64,000 nt of DNA from Echinicola jeungdonensis (GCF_030409905.1 NZ_JAUFQT010000001.1:2068001-2132000), one strand, 5' to 3'. Positions 34,587-44,671 are shown, numbered from the stretch's first letter. Numbers and translations are program-made. The notes: generated by a model from the sequence alone, not told the origin.

Positions 34587-34904
34587 AGGCAGTATATCCA
34601 TTTACTTTATGGCAATGTCCCGGTTTACTTTGAAGAATCTGCATCAAGTTGGGCAAGAATGGAGGAATTTCAGAAAAAGTTTGGAATCAAAGATATTTCA
34701 ACCCTTCACATTAGAAATGCTTTAAATGAGGAGCGAGGGATTTTAAGTTTTTCACAAGAAGTCGATGCTCAAATGGTTGCCTTGGTTACTTATAGAAGAA
34801 GGGGAATTTCCACTGTGTTTTCTTAAAGTATCACAGAAAATTTGGCCAGTAACGCTCTTTTTCCTGTTGTCAGTATGAATATGAATGCCCCAATATCCAA
34901 GTAA
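34587..34904 (+). pseudogene. Universal stress protein remnant (3' half, internal stop)
   Basis: One reading frame, open from 34587, translates to text resembling the second half of a Bacteroidota UspA protein. It contains MEEFQKKFGIKD, a block with NEERGILSFSQEVDAQMVAL, then VTYRRRGISTVF. An in-frame TAA at 34824-34826 stands where functional proteins have a Gly in the FSGSIAE-like motif. The frame continues with SITENLASNALFPVVSMNM up to TAA at 34902. The start codon, N-terminal ATP-binding half and promoter are missing. It is a decayed gene, truncated at the 5' end and carrying a nonsense change. The family match is from memory of the consensus, not from a search. Confidence 0.7.
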
Positions 34905-34982
34905 AAGTTTAATGGGAAAATTCTTTTGAAGATTAAAAAACCAATAAGGGTTTTCTATAGGGGGAAAAGGAAAAATAAGGAT

Positions 34983-35020
34983 CCAAAACAAGCTCCTAAA
35001 TGCTTTGGAGCTTGTTTTGG
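34983..35020 (-). terminator. Strong hairpin terminator after the GH2 gene
   Basis: CCAAAACAAGCTCC (34983-34996) pairs perfectly over 14 bp with 35007-35020 around a 10-base loop. On the minus strand it is followed by ATCCTTATTTTTCC. It lies 18 bp beyond the stop of the GH2 gene. Confidence 0.85.
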
Positions 35021-35038
35021 GTTTAAAAGATGGATCTG

Positions 35039-37501
35039 TCACTCAACTTTTATTTCAACCTTTGCTTTTTTGAGGCCTTTAGCTTTTGCTTCCAGAATAA
35101 TTTCACCGGGGTTTTCTCCCGCTTGGACAATTGCAGTCAACTGCCCATTGAAAACTTTCATTTTAGGATGGTGGAAAAGCTCTAAGCTGGTGGGATCACC
35201 ATTGGCAGCGGCTCTGTATTTTCCTTCACCATTTGCCTTAAATGATATTGAACGCTGATCAGTGGGACACAAATTTCCATTTTTGTCCACTACTTGTACC
35301 CTGATAAATGCAAGGGATTTTCCATCTGCTTTTATGGCTTTTTGTTCAGGAACTAACCTGATATGATGGGGCTTGCCTGCGGTATGGATTGTTTTTTCTT
35401 TTACCTGCTCTCCTGCCTTATTATAAGCTATTACCCGCACTTCACCGGGCTCATAGGGAACCTCTTTCCACATCAAGCGGTAACGCTCCTGTAAGGTGCC
35501 ATTTTTGGTTTTGGTTATTTTTCCAAAGCTTTTTCCATTGACAAATAGCTCAGCAGTTGGGTAGTTGGTGTAAACGAAAACAGGCGTAGCTTTACCTTCC
35601 CTGCCCTCCCAGTTCCAATGGGGCAAAATATGTAAAGTTTCCTCTTCCCGGTTCCAAACACTTTTGTAGAGGTAATAACGGTCTTTGGGAATACCTGCTA
35701 GGTCTACGATACCAAACATAGAACTGTGGTTTGGCCAGGCATCAGTATCATAGGGGGTGGGTTCCCCCAAGTAATCAAAACCGGTCCACACAAACTGCCC
35801 CATAGTCCAGGGGTAATCATCTGCAAGGGCAAAATCCTCTTCCGGCAAATTAGACCAAGAACAATACTCCAAATCATAGGAACTGGATTGTTGATTTTCA
35901 TGGATTACCTGGGCACCTTTTTCCACAGGGAAATGATAAACTCCCCTTGAGCTTACAGTAGAACCTGTCTCTGATCCCAAAACCAGGCTATGGGGAAGTT
36001 GTTCATAAGCTTCTTTGTAGCGGTGGGTTCTGTAATTTAATCCCGCAATATCAATCATGGCCGCAAAGCCATTGTCCAAAACGCAGGAAACCCTATCCAT
36101 CCCGGCAGTTACTGGTCGGGTAGGATCTTCTCGATGGCATATGTCCTGTAAAAATTTGGCTACCTTATATCCATCTGAGCTGCATTGTGTCGGCACTTCA
36201 TTGCCAATGCTCCACATGATTACACTGGGGTTATTTCTAAAATGGCGGACCATATTCACCAGGTCTTTTTCAGCCCATTCTTCAAAAAAGCGGTGATAGC
36301 CATTTTTGCATTTGGCAACATCCCATTCATCAAAGGATTCTACCATCACCATCAATCCCATCTCATCGCACAACTCAACCAATTCAGGAGTGGGCATATT
36401 ATGGGAAGTCCTTACTGCATCCGCTCCCATATCCTTCAAAATCTGCAATTGTCTTCTGATGGCAGACCGGTTGACAGCAGCCCCCAGGGGCCCTAAGTCA
36501 TGGTGAAGATTGACTCCCTGGAATTTTCTTCTTTCTCCATTCAAGAAAAAACCTTTGTCTGCTATAAACTCTATTTCACGGATTCCAAAACGGGTTTCGT
36601 ATTCATCTATGACTTTTCCATCAATAGAAAGGGTGGAAACAGCCCTATATAAATTGGGTTCTTCCGGAGACCAAAATTCAGGTTGGTTCACTGTCAAATA
36701 TTGCTCCAAAGGCCGGCCATGGTTCAACTTTTGTCTACTATCCTTGATAGCCACCTGTTCATCCAAATCATTTATAATGGTGGTTTGGATATCTACAAAG
36801 GTTCCTTCAGGTACATTATCCACTTGGGTTTTCAGCCGCACAGAAGCATACTCTTCAGAAACAAAAGGGGTGGTCACATAGGTCCCCCACACAGGTACAT
36901 GAATTTTGGGGGTAACCATAACATGTACATTTCTATAAAGTCCTGCCCCAGGGTACCAACGGGAGGATTGTTCTTTGTTCTCCAAGCGTACCGCTAATGT
37001 ATTGTCTTGGCCATCTTTATGGAGATAAGGTGTCACATCAAAATAAAAAGCATTGTAGCCATAGGGCCAGAAGCCCACTTTCTCTCCGTTGACATACACT
37101 TCAGCCTCACTCATGGCCCCGTCAAACATAAGATGGACTTTTTGATTTTCCGCGTCAAAATTGGCCACACTTAAATCCCTTCGGTACCAACCTACTCCCA
37201 TATAAGGAAGGCCTCCTGTTCTGCCTGTCTTTTTGGTGGCTACCTTTTCGTTGTTTTGGGTGACGGCCACCACTTGCAAATCATTTTCTTCTGCAAATGG
37301 GCCATAAATAGCCCAATCATGAGGAACTGTTACTTCTTGCCATTCGCTGTCATTAAACTCAGGCTGATAAGCTTTTTCATTTTCTCCCTTGGAAAATCTC
37401 CAACCATCCTCCAAAGTCCATTGTTTTCTTAAATCTTGGGAATGACCAGGATAAGCCAAAGCCCCCAACAAAAACATAATCAAGTAACTTATTATTCGCA
37501 T
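35039..37501 (-). CDS. Secreted GH2-family beta-glycosidase (beta-galactosidase type, DUF4982)
   Basis: This 820-residue exported enzyme has a signal peptide (residues 1-21, ending GHSQ). A GH2 sugar-binding jelly roll follows (about 25-205) with VPHDWAIYGPF and VGWYRRDL, then an immunoglobulin-like domain (about 210-310) and a TIM barrel (about 310-600). C-terminal DUF4982 and Ig-like domains complete it. The acid/base is Glu435 in SIGNEVP, and the nucleophile is probably Glu511 in GSETGS. This layout is typical of Bacteroidota beta-galactosidases, but beta-glucuronidase activity cannot be excluded. It is transcribed alone: a terminator lies after it, a SusD terminator before it, and a 20-bp palindrome sits just upstream of the start codon. 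Confidence 0.9.
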   Translation of the reverse strand: MRIISYLIMFLLGALAYPGHSQDLRKQWTLEDGWRFSKGENEKAYQPEFNDSEWQEVTVPHDWAIYGPFAEENDLQVVAVTQNNEKVATKKTGRTGGLPYMGVGWYRRDLSVANFDAENQKVHLMFDGAMSEAEVYVNGEKVGFWPYGYNAFYFDVTPYLHKDGQDNTLAVRLENKEQSSRWYPGAGLYRNVHVMVTPKIHVPVWGTYVTTPFVSEEYASVRLKTQVDNVPEGTFVDIQTTIINDLDEQVAIKDSRQKLNHGRPLEQYLTVNQPEFWSPEEPNLYRAVSTLSIDGKVIDEYETRFGIREIEFIADKGFFLNGERRKFQGVNLHHDLGPLGAAVNRSAIRRQLQILKDMGADAVRTSHNMPTPELVELCDEMGLMVMVESFDEWDVAKCKNGYHRFFEEWAEKDLVNMVRHFRNNPSVIMWSIGNEVPTQCSSDGYKVAKFLQDICHREDPTRPVTAGMDRVSCVLDNGFAAMIDIAGLNYRTHRYKEAYEQLPHSLVLGSETGSTVSSRGVYHFPVEKGAQVIHENQQSSSYDLEYCSWSNLPEEDFALADDYPWTMGQFVWTGFDYLGEPTPYDTDAWPNHSSMFGIVDLAGIPKDRYYLYKSVWNREEETLHILPHWNWEGREGKATPVFVYTNYPTAELFVNGKSFGKITKTKNGTLQERYRLMWKEVPYEPGEVRVIAYNKAGEQVKEKTIHTAGKPHHIRLVPEQKAIKADGKSLAFIRVQVVDKNGNLCPTDQRSISFKANGEGKYRAAANGDPTSLELFHHPKMKVFNGQLTAIVQAGENPGEIILEAKAKGLKKAKVEIKVE

Positions 37502-37513
37502 AGGTTAAGTTTG

Positions 37514-37533
37514 ATTTTATTGATCAATAAAAT
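37514..37533. promoter_or_regulatory. 20-bp perfect palindrome upstream of the GH2 gene
   Basis: ATTTTATTGATCAATAAAAT is a perfect palindrome ending 12 bp before the GH2 start codon (minus strand). Its position over the leader or start of transcription fits a repressor operator. The core ATTGATCAAT shares half-sites with the region upstream of the GH31 gene. Confidence 0.6.
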
Positions 37534-37822
37534 AATTTCCGAAGATATCATTTTTTAGAAGACCTAAACAGTCCCAAAAACCAGAAACCTTCTATAATCC
37601 AATTTTTCAATTGGCAAGTAAACTTAAAAAGGAAAATATTCTGTACTGTTCTGTACCAATTTAGAAGGCAGGTTTAATTGGTGAGTGGTGGGGCCGTTTT
37701 GAATAAATCTCCGATTTTTCTGACTGTTAGAGGTCAGGATGGGATTTGGTATAACTTTTACCGTTAAATTTCCAAACGACCCTTTTCTTTTTCCCTACAC
37801 CTAATACTAGATTCAATTAATG
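37534..37822. other. GH2 / SusD intergenic region
   Basis: This is 289 bp with no open frame of interest. It must hold the GH2 promoter; no confident promoter element was identified. Confidence 0.3.
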
Positions 37823-37858
37823 AAAAAAGCCATCCCACAATTGAGGGATGGCTTTTTT
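37823..37858. terminator. Bidirectional terminator after susD
   Basis: AAAAAAGCCATCCC (37823-37836) pairs with GGGATGGCTTTTTT (37845-37858) around an 8-base loop. On the minus strand it terminates the susC-susD unit. Confidence 0.9.
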
Positions 37859-37880
37859 AAAATTTTGAAAACCCTATTCC

Positions 37881-39395
37881 TTAATAACCAGGGTTCTGTT
37901 GATACAAACCTTCTTTCACATCCAACTGGTTAAGAGGAACAGCATAGATCAGGTCGTCAGAGTTGATGTCCGTTGAAATTTTATTGGCAGCATCATCTGC
38001 AGCAATCCAATCCAACATGGTATCAATGGCCATTCCAGACCGAACCAGGTCATGCCATCGCAGACCTTCTCCAATAAATTCCCTTCTTCTCTCTTCCATG
38101 ATCTGTTCATAGCTCACCAGCACCAGAGGCAAAGTATATCCTGCACGGGACCTGACCTGATTTACCAGAGCATCTATTTCAAGTTGACTTCCTCCACTTT
38201 GGCTCAAAGCTTCCGCTTTCATCAGCAGAATGTCTGAATAGCGGATTACCGGAAAATTCAATTCAAAGTCAAAACGGTCCACGCCCAGGTTGTCCAAATC
38301 CAAATACTTTTTGATAAAGCGGTCTTGGACCAAATTCCCATTGGCATCGAAATAATTAACCCATACGGAGAAATCATCCCTGACATCCGGGTCACCAAAA
38401 GATGCCATCATATCAGGGGAAACAGTTTTAGGTGCATCAGGGAAGGTTCCTCCCGCAAATGGAATCTCATTGGAACGGCCAAAGGCTTCAGGGTAGTGAT
38501 ATTGTACATATTCACCACCTACACCTTGACCACCACTCAAGAATTGAATATCAAAAACAATCTCCTCATTGTTTTCATTGTCATAGGCAAATACATCCCC
38601 ATAATCATCCAAGAGATCAAATTGGTTACTATCAATGATAGCATTCAATTGTTCTAAGGCTTCACCCCATTCATTTGAATTAAGAGTTGGGCCATCAGGA
38701 TGCAATTGTGGTCCGGAACGGGTCATATACACCCTGGCCAAGAGACCTCTGGCTGCATAGGAAGTTGCCCTTCCAAAATTAGTGGCACTTGAATAATTGG
38801 GGGGCAGGTTGGAAATGGAAAACTCCAGATCGGATATGATTAAGTCATAAACTGCAGGGACTTCACTTCTTCCGATCTCTAAGGCTTCCAATGGAGTCAC
38901 CGGCCTGTCAAAAACCGGAACTTTTCCAAAGAACCTAACCAAATCAAAGTAAAACAATGCCCTTAAAAATTTAGCTTCCCCTTCAATCCGGGTACGCAAA
39001 TCACCATCTGGAACCACATTAGCACTCAGGTTAGCCAAAAGGGTATTGGCTCTCATGATATTATTATAGAGCCCATTCCAGGTATCATTCATTATGCTGG
39101 TTGCCTCCAGGTTCCTATTAAAATTATTGATCAGGTTGTAATCCCTTACCCCTGCTGTACCTGGGGAATAAATATTATCCGAACGCACCTCGCTCAATTC
39201 AAAATGATTAATAGGATAAGCATTTAGGCCATTATAAACCCCGGAAAGAGCGGTAATGAAATCTTCCTCGTTTTGGTAAAAGGCATTGGATCCCAAGGAG
39301 GAAATCGGCGACTGGTCGAGTTTGTCTTCGCATGAAGAAAAACCAGCTACTACCAGTCCCATCAAGACGATATAAATATATTTTATGCGTTTCAT
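37881..39395 (-). CDS. SusD/RagB-family glycan-binding lipoprotein
   Basis: This 504-residue surface lipoprotein has a signal with a lipobox ending FSSC (Cys22). The N-terminal SusD-like domain (about 25-230) starts EDKLDQSPISSLGSNAFYQNEEDF and includes the TPR-like WNGLYNNIMRANTLLANL helix. The C-terminal RagB domain contains EERRREFIGEGLRWHDLVR, a strong family signature. It binds oligosaccharide as the lid of the SusC transporter encoded 19 bp upstream. It ends in a typical VKEGLYQQNPGY tail. It is one of two SusD proteins in the PUL, and its ligand is unknown. Confidence 0.95.
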   Translation of the reverse strand: MKRIKYIYIVLMGLVVAGFSSCEDKLDQSPISSLGSNAFYQNEEDFITALSGVYNGLNAYPINHFELSEVRSDNIYSPGTAGVRDYNLINNFNRNLEATSIMNDTWNGLYNNIMRANTLLANLSANVVPDGDLRTRIEGEAKFLRALFYFDLVRFFGKVPVFDRPVTPLEALEIGRSEVPAVYDLIISDLEFSISNLPPNYSSATNFGRATSYAARGLLARVYMTRSGPQLHPDGPTLNSNEWGEALEQLNAIIDSNQFDLLDDYGDVFAYDNENNEEIVFDIQFLSGGQGVGGEYVQYHYPEAFGRSNEIPFAGGTFPDAPKTVSPDMMASFGDPDVRDDFSVWVNYFDANGNLVQDRFIKKYLDLDNLGVDRFDFELNFPVIRYSDILLMKAEALSQSGGSQLEIDALVNQVRSRAGYTLPLVLVSYEQIMEERRREFIGEGLRWHDLVRSGMAIDTMLDWIAADDAANKISTDINSDDLIYAVPLNQLDVKEGLYQQNPGY

Positions 39396-39414
39396 AAGAC
39401 TTGTCTTTTACTGG

Positions 39415-42400
39415 TTAGAACTTAAGGTTTACACCGAAAACAACTGACCTTGATAAGGGGAAAGCACCATAGTCATCTCCATCATTATTGACGGCCTCGG
39501 GATTAAAACCACCGGTATATTTATCATCACCGAAGAAGTTTTCTGCAGTCACATATATCCTGGCTCCTGAAACAATCCTTTTATTTTCCAGTAGCCTTCC
39601 AAGGTCATAGCCCAAAGTGATATTACGGATTCTCCAGTAATCGGAAGAATACAGCCAGTCGGTATTTTTGATTCTACCAAAGCTAGAAACCGCTTTTCCG
39701 GTTTCTCCATCACCCGGGTTTTCAGGGGATCTCCATCTGTTTCTGTGCCTGCCCAGCGTGTTTTCCACGAAACTCATACCTGGACGGTCCATAGCCCTAC
39801 CAAAGGTGGAATAGATCAAGCCTCCCCATTGTCCTTGTACCAAAAAATTCAAATCAAATCCCTTGTAAGTAAAGTTATTGGTAATTCCCCATACATAATC
39901 GGGGGTTGGAGCACCTGACAAAACCCTATCGTCGGCATTGATCACCCCATCATTATTGGCATCCAAATATTGGGGGTCACCTGCTTCCTGACTTCCGTAC
40001 AAGGCCGCCCCATTATCGATTTCCTCCTGGGTAAGAATTCCGATATTCTGCACCAGATAAAGGGTATTGATCGGTTCGCCCACCATGGTAATCCTGTGGT
40101 TTATATCCCAACTACCACCCAAAATGGGGGTGTTTTCAGGGCCTAATTGTTTTACCTCATTGGTATTGTGGCTGAGATTTAATTTGGTAGTCCATTCAAA
40201 CTGTCCGGTAAAATTCCGGGTAGTCAATTCAAATTCCCATCCTTTGTTCAGCACTTCACCGATATTTGTCAATGCTGTGGTAAATCCTGTTGCTGAAGGC
40301 ACGGGGATATTCAACAAGAGATCGGTATTCGTTTTCCAATAATAATCGAAGGAAGTATAAACCCTGTTTTGAAGGATCCCCAAGTCCAAGCCAATGTTAG
40401 TCATTTCAGATTCCTCCCATCCAAGGTCTGGGTTTGGGAAATTTCCTGGGATCAAACCATTGACAAGGGTCCCTCCATAGGAGTAATTGGCAAAATCCAA
40501 AGTGGCAATGTGCGAATAATCCCCAATACCATTATTACCGGAAAGTCCCCAACTGCCCCTGAATTTCAGGTCACTGATAAAGTCACTCACCCCAGGGATT
40601 TCCTGGATAAAAAGCTCATCAGAAACCCTCCAACCAAGAGATACAGAAGGGAAAAATCCCCATTTGGTATCTTCTCCAAACCGGGAGGAACCATCCCTTC
40701 GTGCAGAGGCTGATATCAGGTATTTACCCATATAATCATATTGTACCCTGCCAAAATAAGAAAGCAAGGTACTTTGGGTTTCAGTGGTGTTGGTGCTGCC
40801 GGCATTGATCACCGCTGCATTAAGGGTTGTAATACCTTCAACATCAAAATTACCGCTCGTTTCAAAAGTATTTCTTTTATTGAAACTATAAGATATACCC
40901 ACTACTGCGTTTACATTATGGTCTTCTTGGAAGGTCCTGTTGAAGGATAAAGTGTTTTCATTGACAAAGGTCAGCTTCCTGAATCCTTCAAAATCACCAG
41001 AGGTCTGCCGGTTTCTAGTTACTTCCGCGGGAGTATAACTTTTATTTTGTTGGTCCACATTGTCCACATTGAGGGTACTCCTAAAAGCTAAACCTTTTAA
41101 AATTTCATATTCCCCAAAAACGGTGACCAAATTTCTAAAAATAGTGGTTTCATTCAGCCTCCTATTGGCAAAGGCGATGGGACTGATCCTTGAACTTGCC
41201 CAGGTGTACAAAGGAATGTCTCCTACACCGGTCAAAAGCCCAGCATCCTCTTCCACTACAGGAGCCATGCCTACCGTAACGTGGGTAATGGCATCTTTAC
41301 CTTCCACTCCTGGATCATCCAGGATAGAATAAGAGGGACTGAGGTTCAGACCAAATTTCAATTTCTCATTGGGCTGAATTTCCACATTGGCCCGGGTGGA
41401 GTAACGTTTATAATTTACCCCAATGGCAATACCTTCCTGGTCCATATAATCACCGGAAACGAAGTATTTAACAAATTCATTTCCTCCGCTGGCACTCAAC
41501 TGATAGTTCTGAACCAAACCTTTTCTGAACAAATGGTCCTGCCATTCTACAAGCCTCAAGCCCGGATATCCTTCTTGCAGCCAACGCGGGTCGTACATAA
41601 AATTCCTGTCAAATCCGCCTAGAATAGCTTCTCTTTCCGCAAGAGACTGGGAGGCGGATCTTCCTTCTCCGGAATTTTCCCATTGGGTATTGATCATTTC
41701 AATGGCCCGGTCTATCCACTCTGTTGGACTGAGCACATCCAGTTTCTTCACTGTTTCATTCCAACCCACATAGGAGTTGAAGCTAATCCGGGCTTTTCCG
41801 TCTTTACCGGTTTTAGTATTGATGATGACCACCCCATTGGATGCCCTGGAACCATAAATGGCAGCTGCAGATGCATCTTTAAGCACTTGAATGGACTCAA
41901 TATCGTTTGGACTGATATTGTCCATAGGGTTTCCTCCTGCACTTTCCAGTGGAAAACCGTCAATTACATAAAGGGGTTGGTTGTTGGCAGTAATGGAACC
42001 GACCCCTCTTACCTGGACATCGAATCCCCGGCCTGGTACACCTGAAGTTTGTTTTACCCTTACCCCGGCCATTTGACCGACTAAGGCCTGATCCACTCTT
42101 TGAATGGGACGTTCGGTAAGGTTTTCAGGTTCTATTTGTGCAATGGAACCTGTAATATTTGCTTTTTTCTGGGTACCATACCCCACTACAACTACTTCTC
42201 CTAATTGCTGCATGTCAATCTGCATGACAACATCAATGGTTGACCGGTTACCGACAGGGATTTCCTGGGTTTCAAACCCTATTGAGCTAAAAATCAGAAT
42301 AGCTCCCTCTTCTGGAACTTCGAGGCTGAATTTGCCATCAATATCGGTAACAGTACCTCTGCTGGTACCTTTTAGCAAAATGCTGACCCCAGGTAAAGGC

Positions 42401-42600
42401 ATATCATCCTCCGATGAAACCACTGTCCCTGAGACTTCCTTTTGTACCTCATAGACTTTCTCCTCGTTCAATGGGACCGGGATTTTTACAATTTCCGGGC
42501 TAATTCCTGCCCAGGAAATGCCATATATCCCACAAGCCATTGTCAATAGGAGGAAGACCCATTTTTTGAAAATTGAATTTGAAGTAAAATTGATTTTCAT
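39415..42600 (-). CDS. SusC/RagA-family TonB-dependent glycan transporter
   Basis: This 1061-residue outer-membrane transporter has a signal peptide (hydrophobic segment KKWVFLLLTMACGIYGISWA). A carboxypeptidase-D-like beta domain follows (about 50-125), with the TonB-box/plug start at EVVVVGYGTQKK. The plug (to about 245) includes VRGVGSITANNQPLYVIDG and DASAAAIYGSRASNGVVIINTK, both SusC signatures. A 22-strand barrel runs to the C-terminus, which ends in a Phe (VVFGVNLKF). I use the ATG ending at 42600; the 16 extra codons upstream lack a signal-like pattern. It pairs with the SusD gene 19 bp downstream. Confidence 0.95.
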   Translation of the reverse strand: MKINFTSNSIFKKWVFLLLTMACGIYGISWAGISPEIVKIPVPLNEEKVYEVQKEVSGTVVSSEDDMPLPGVSILLKGTSRGTVTDIDGKFSLEVPEEGAILIFSSIGFETQEIPVGNRSTIDVVMQIDMQQLGEVVVVGYGTQKKANITGSIAQIEPENLTERPIQRVDQALVGQMAGVRVKQTSGVPGRGFDVQVRGVGSITANNQPLYVIDGFPLESAGGNPMDNISPNDIESIQVLKDASAAAIYGSRASNGVVIINTKTGKDGKARISFNSYVGWNETVKKLDVLSPTEWIDRAIEMINTQWENSGEGRSASQSLAEREAILGGFDRNFMYDPRWLQEGYPGLRLVEWQDHLFRKGLVQNYQLSASGGNEFVKYFVSGDYMDQEGIAIGVNYKRYSTRANVEIQPNEKLKFGLNLSPSYSILDDPGVEGKDAITHVTVGMAPVVEEDAGLLTGVGDIPLYTWASSRISPIAFANRRLNETTIFRNLVTVFGEYEILKGLAFRSTLNVDNVDQQNKSYTPAEVTRNRQTSGDFEGFRKLTFVNENTLSFNRTFQEDHNVNAVVGISYSFNKRNTFETSGNFDVEGITTLNAAVINAGSTNTTETQSTLLSYFGRVQYDYMGKYLISASARRDGSSRFGEDTKWGFFPSVSLGWRVSDELFIQEIPGVSDFISDLKFRGSWGLSGNNGIGDYSHIATLDFANYSYGGTLVNGLIPGNFPNPDLGWEESEMTNIGLDLGILQNRVYTSFDYYWKTNTDLLLNIPVPSATGFTTALTNIGEVLNKGWEFELTTRNFTGQFEWTTKLNLSHNTNEVKQLGPENTPILGGSWDINHRITMVGEPINTLYLVQNIGILTQEEIDNGAALYGSQEAGDPQYLDANNDGVINADDRVLSGAPTPDYVWGITNNFTYKGFDLNFLVQGQWGGLIYSTFGRAMDRPGMSFVENTLGRHRNRWRSPENPGDGETGKAVSSFGRIKNTDWLYSSDYWRIRNITLGYDLGRLLENKRIVSGARIYVTAENFFGDDKYTGGFNPEAVNNDGDDYGAFPLSRSVVFGVNLKF

Positions 42601-43056
42601 GGATATTGGGTTAAATGTTATTGTTTTTTTGTGTTGTTTTTGGGCCAACTAACTGCCCACCTGCTTATTCCCACTCCGCCTAACACATAATTATTGTTTG
42701 GGGTGGGTACCAATAGCTGCTTTTAATTCAATTAGGAATTGATGAACCGGATTTTTTTATAGAAATGAATAACTACGGGAGGGGATCCCAGCTTATAAAT
42801 GGTTGGAATGGCTAGATTTTTTTGGGTAACACGAACTTCTCTTCCCCTTTTGATATTTCTTGGCTTATTTTATTAAGCTTATACATGGTCCTCTAAAAAG
42901 AGGGTTTCATGTCCCATAAATTGACCATAATTCCTTCTTAATTTAGCCAAAAAAGAGATTTTTTGCCAGTTTTATCTCTTAATATTCAGATTGTTATGGG
43001 TTTATTTTGTAGGCTGTTCATTAATTGAAAAATTTGATACTAAAAAATATTGCCAG
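42601..43056. other. Spacer upstream of the first susC gene
   Basis: This AT-rich spacer separates the sulfatase terminator from susC and must contain the susC-susD promoter. A short imperfect inverted repeat (TTCAATT-AGG-AATTGATGAA) lies near 42727-42746. No coding region was found. Confidence 0.35.
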
Positions 43057-43101
43057 TAAAAAAAGGCCGTAGATAATGAAAACAATCATTATCTACGGCC
43101 T
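43057..43101 (-). terminator. Rho-independent terminator of the susC-susD-lyase-sulfatase operon
   Basis: A perfect 15-bp stem pairs 43064-43078 (AGGCCGTAGATAATG) with 43087-43101 around an 8-base loop. On the minus strand it is followed directly by seven T (43063-43057). Confidence 0.92.
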
Positions 43102-43183
43102 GGTAAGGATGTTTCTTTCCCTCTTATTTTTTTCTAAAAGAAAGTGGGTACGTTATTTTTTTGTTAAATGGAAATTGGAGGGT

Positions 43184-44671
43184 TTATTCATTCTTCTGTT
43201 CATCTAAATAACCCAATTTAAATTCCTGATTTGTTTGATGGGCTTCCTTAAAAACATTCTGGATTTTTTGGACCATATCTGGGTGCTCTGAAGCAATATT
43301 GTTGGTTTCCCCAGGGTCAGCTTCCAAATCAAACAGTTCAATGGTGCGATTACCTTCACGAATGCCCGTTCTTACACCTTTCCATTTTCCAATCCTTGCG
43401 GCTTGTTTCCCTGCCTCTCCATGGTATTCCCAATAGAGATAATCATGTTCTTTTTGTTCGGCGGAATTCCCTGTTAATTCGGGCAGAAATGAAACCCCAT
43501 CCCATTTAGTCTTTTTTTCAAAGCCAGCTATCTCTGCAAAAGTGGGCAAGAAATCCCAAAAAGCACTGACATGGTCACTGGTTGAATTTTCAGCTATTTT
43601 TCCCTTCCAGCTGACAATAAGGGGTACCCGGATCCCGCCTTCATAAAGATCCCTTTTGATGCCCCGGAAAGGGCCGTTTCCATTAAAAAATTCAGGGTCT
43701 CCTCCTCCTTCATGATGTGGACCATTATCTGAAGTGAAGATGATAATGGTATTTTCCTCCATGCCCAATTCCTTTACTTTTTCCATGATTTCACCTACCT
43801 GATTATCTAAAACTTTTATCATGGCAGCAAAAGCAGCATGAGGCTTATCCTGGGAAGCCAAGGCACCTTTTCTAAAGGCAGGACCGCTGTCTACTCCTTC
43901 ATATGGTTTACCTTCTTCAAGGTTTTCTTCAAATTGGGACATCTCCTCCTCAGGAGCAATCAACTCAGCATGAGGCAATGCTGTTGGAACAAATAAGAAA
44001 AAGGGGTTTTCTTGATTGTCCTCTATAAATTTTAGAGTTTGCTCCTGAATCAAATCAGGGGAATAGGCCCCAAATTGGCCATCTGAATTTTCAGGTAAAT
44101 CTACCTTTGTTTGATTATTCCACAGGTGAAAAGGATAGTAATTATGGGCCAGGGACTGGCATACAAAACCGGAAAATTGATCAAATCCCTGATTATTTGG
44201 TTCCCCTTCGGTACCAGGACCACCCAGGCCCCATTTTCCAAATGCCCCTGTGACATAACCGTTTTCTTGGAGGATTTCGGGCATTGTTTTCACAGAATCT
44301 GCCAAAGGCCATTGTCCTTCCCTTTCCCTTTGTCCATAGGGAGCAGGATCCAGGCTTTTATTGTCTCTGATTGGAACATGGCCAGTGTGGAACCCGGTCA
44401 AAAGACTTGCACGGGAAGGTGCGCAAACACTGGTGCCAGCATAATGACTGGTGAACTTCATTCCTGAGGCAGCAAGTTGGTCAATATGGGGTGTTTCAAA
44501 TTTTTCTTGCCCATAACAACTCAAATCACCATATCCCAAATCATCTGCTAAGATAAATATGATATTAGGTGGTTTTATCTCTTGAGATTGGCTATCCTTT
44601 TTGTCCGGTTGACAGGAAGCGAAAACTAATGTAAGGGCAAAGCAAACAAGATTAAGATTTTTATTCATCAT
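43184..44671 (-). CDS. Lipoprotein sulfatase (S1 family, formylglycine type)
   Basis: This 495-residue lipoprotein (lipobox FASC, Cys20) has an alkaline-phosphatase-like sulfatase fold. Metal ligands Asp43-Asp44 are in LADDLGYGD. The formylglycine motif is VCAPSRASLLTG, with Cys83 as the residue to be matured. Later metal ligands are in FTSDNGPHHEGG, and the family GPFRGIKRDLYEGGIRVPLI segment follows. It needs a formylglycine-generating enzyme, which is not in the window. Its ATG overlaps the stop of the lyase gene by 4 bases. It indicates that the PUL target is sulfated. The SulfAtlas subfamily cannot be assigned by eye. Confidence 0.93.
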   Translation of the reverse strand: MMNKNLNLVCFALTLVFASCQPDKKDSQSQEIKPPNIIFILADDLGYGDLSCYGQEKFETPHIDQLAASGMKFTSHYAGTSVCAPSRASLLTGFHTGHVPIRDNKSLDPAPYGQREREGQWPLADSVKTMPEILQENGYVTGAFGKWGLGGPGTEGEPNNQGFDQFSGFVCQSLAHNYYPFHLWNNQTKVDLPENSDGQFGAYSPDLIQEQTLKFIEDNQENPFFLFVPTALPHAELIAPEEEMSQFEENLEEGKPYEGVDSGPAFRKGALASQDKPHAAFAAMIKVLDNQVGEIMEKVKELGMEENTIIIFTSDNGPHHEGGGDPEFFNGNGPFRGIKRDLYEGGIRVPLIVSWKGKIAENSTSDHVSAFWDFLPTFAEIAGFEKKTKWDGVSFLPELTGNSAEQKEHDYLYWEYHGEAGKQAARIGKWKGVRTGIREGNRTIELFDLEADPGETNNIASEHPDMVQKIQNVFKEAHQTNQEFKLGYLDEQKNE

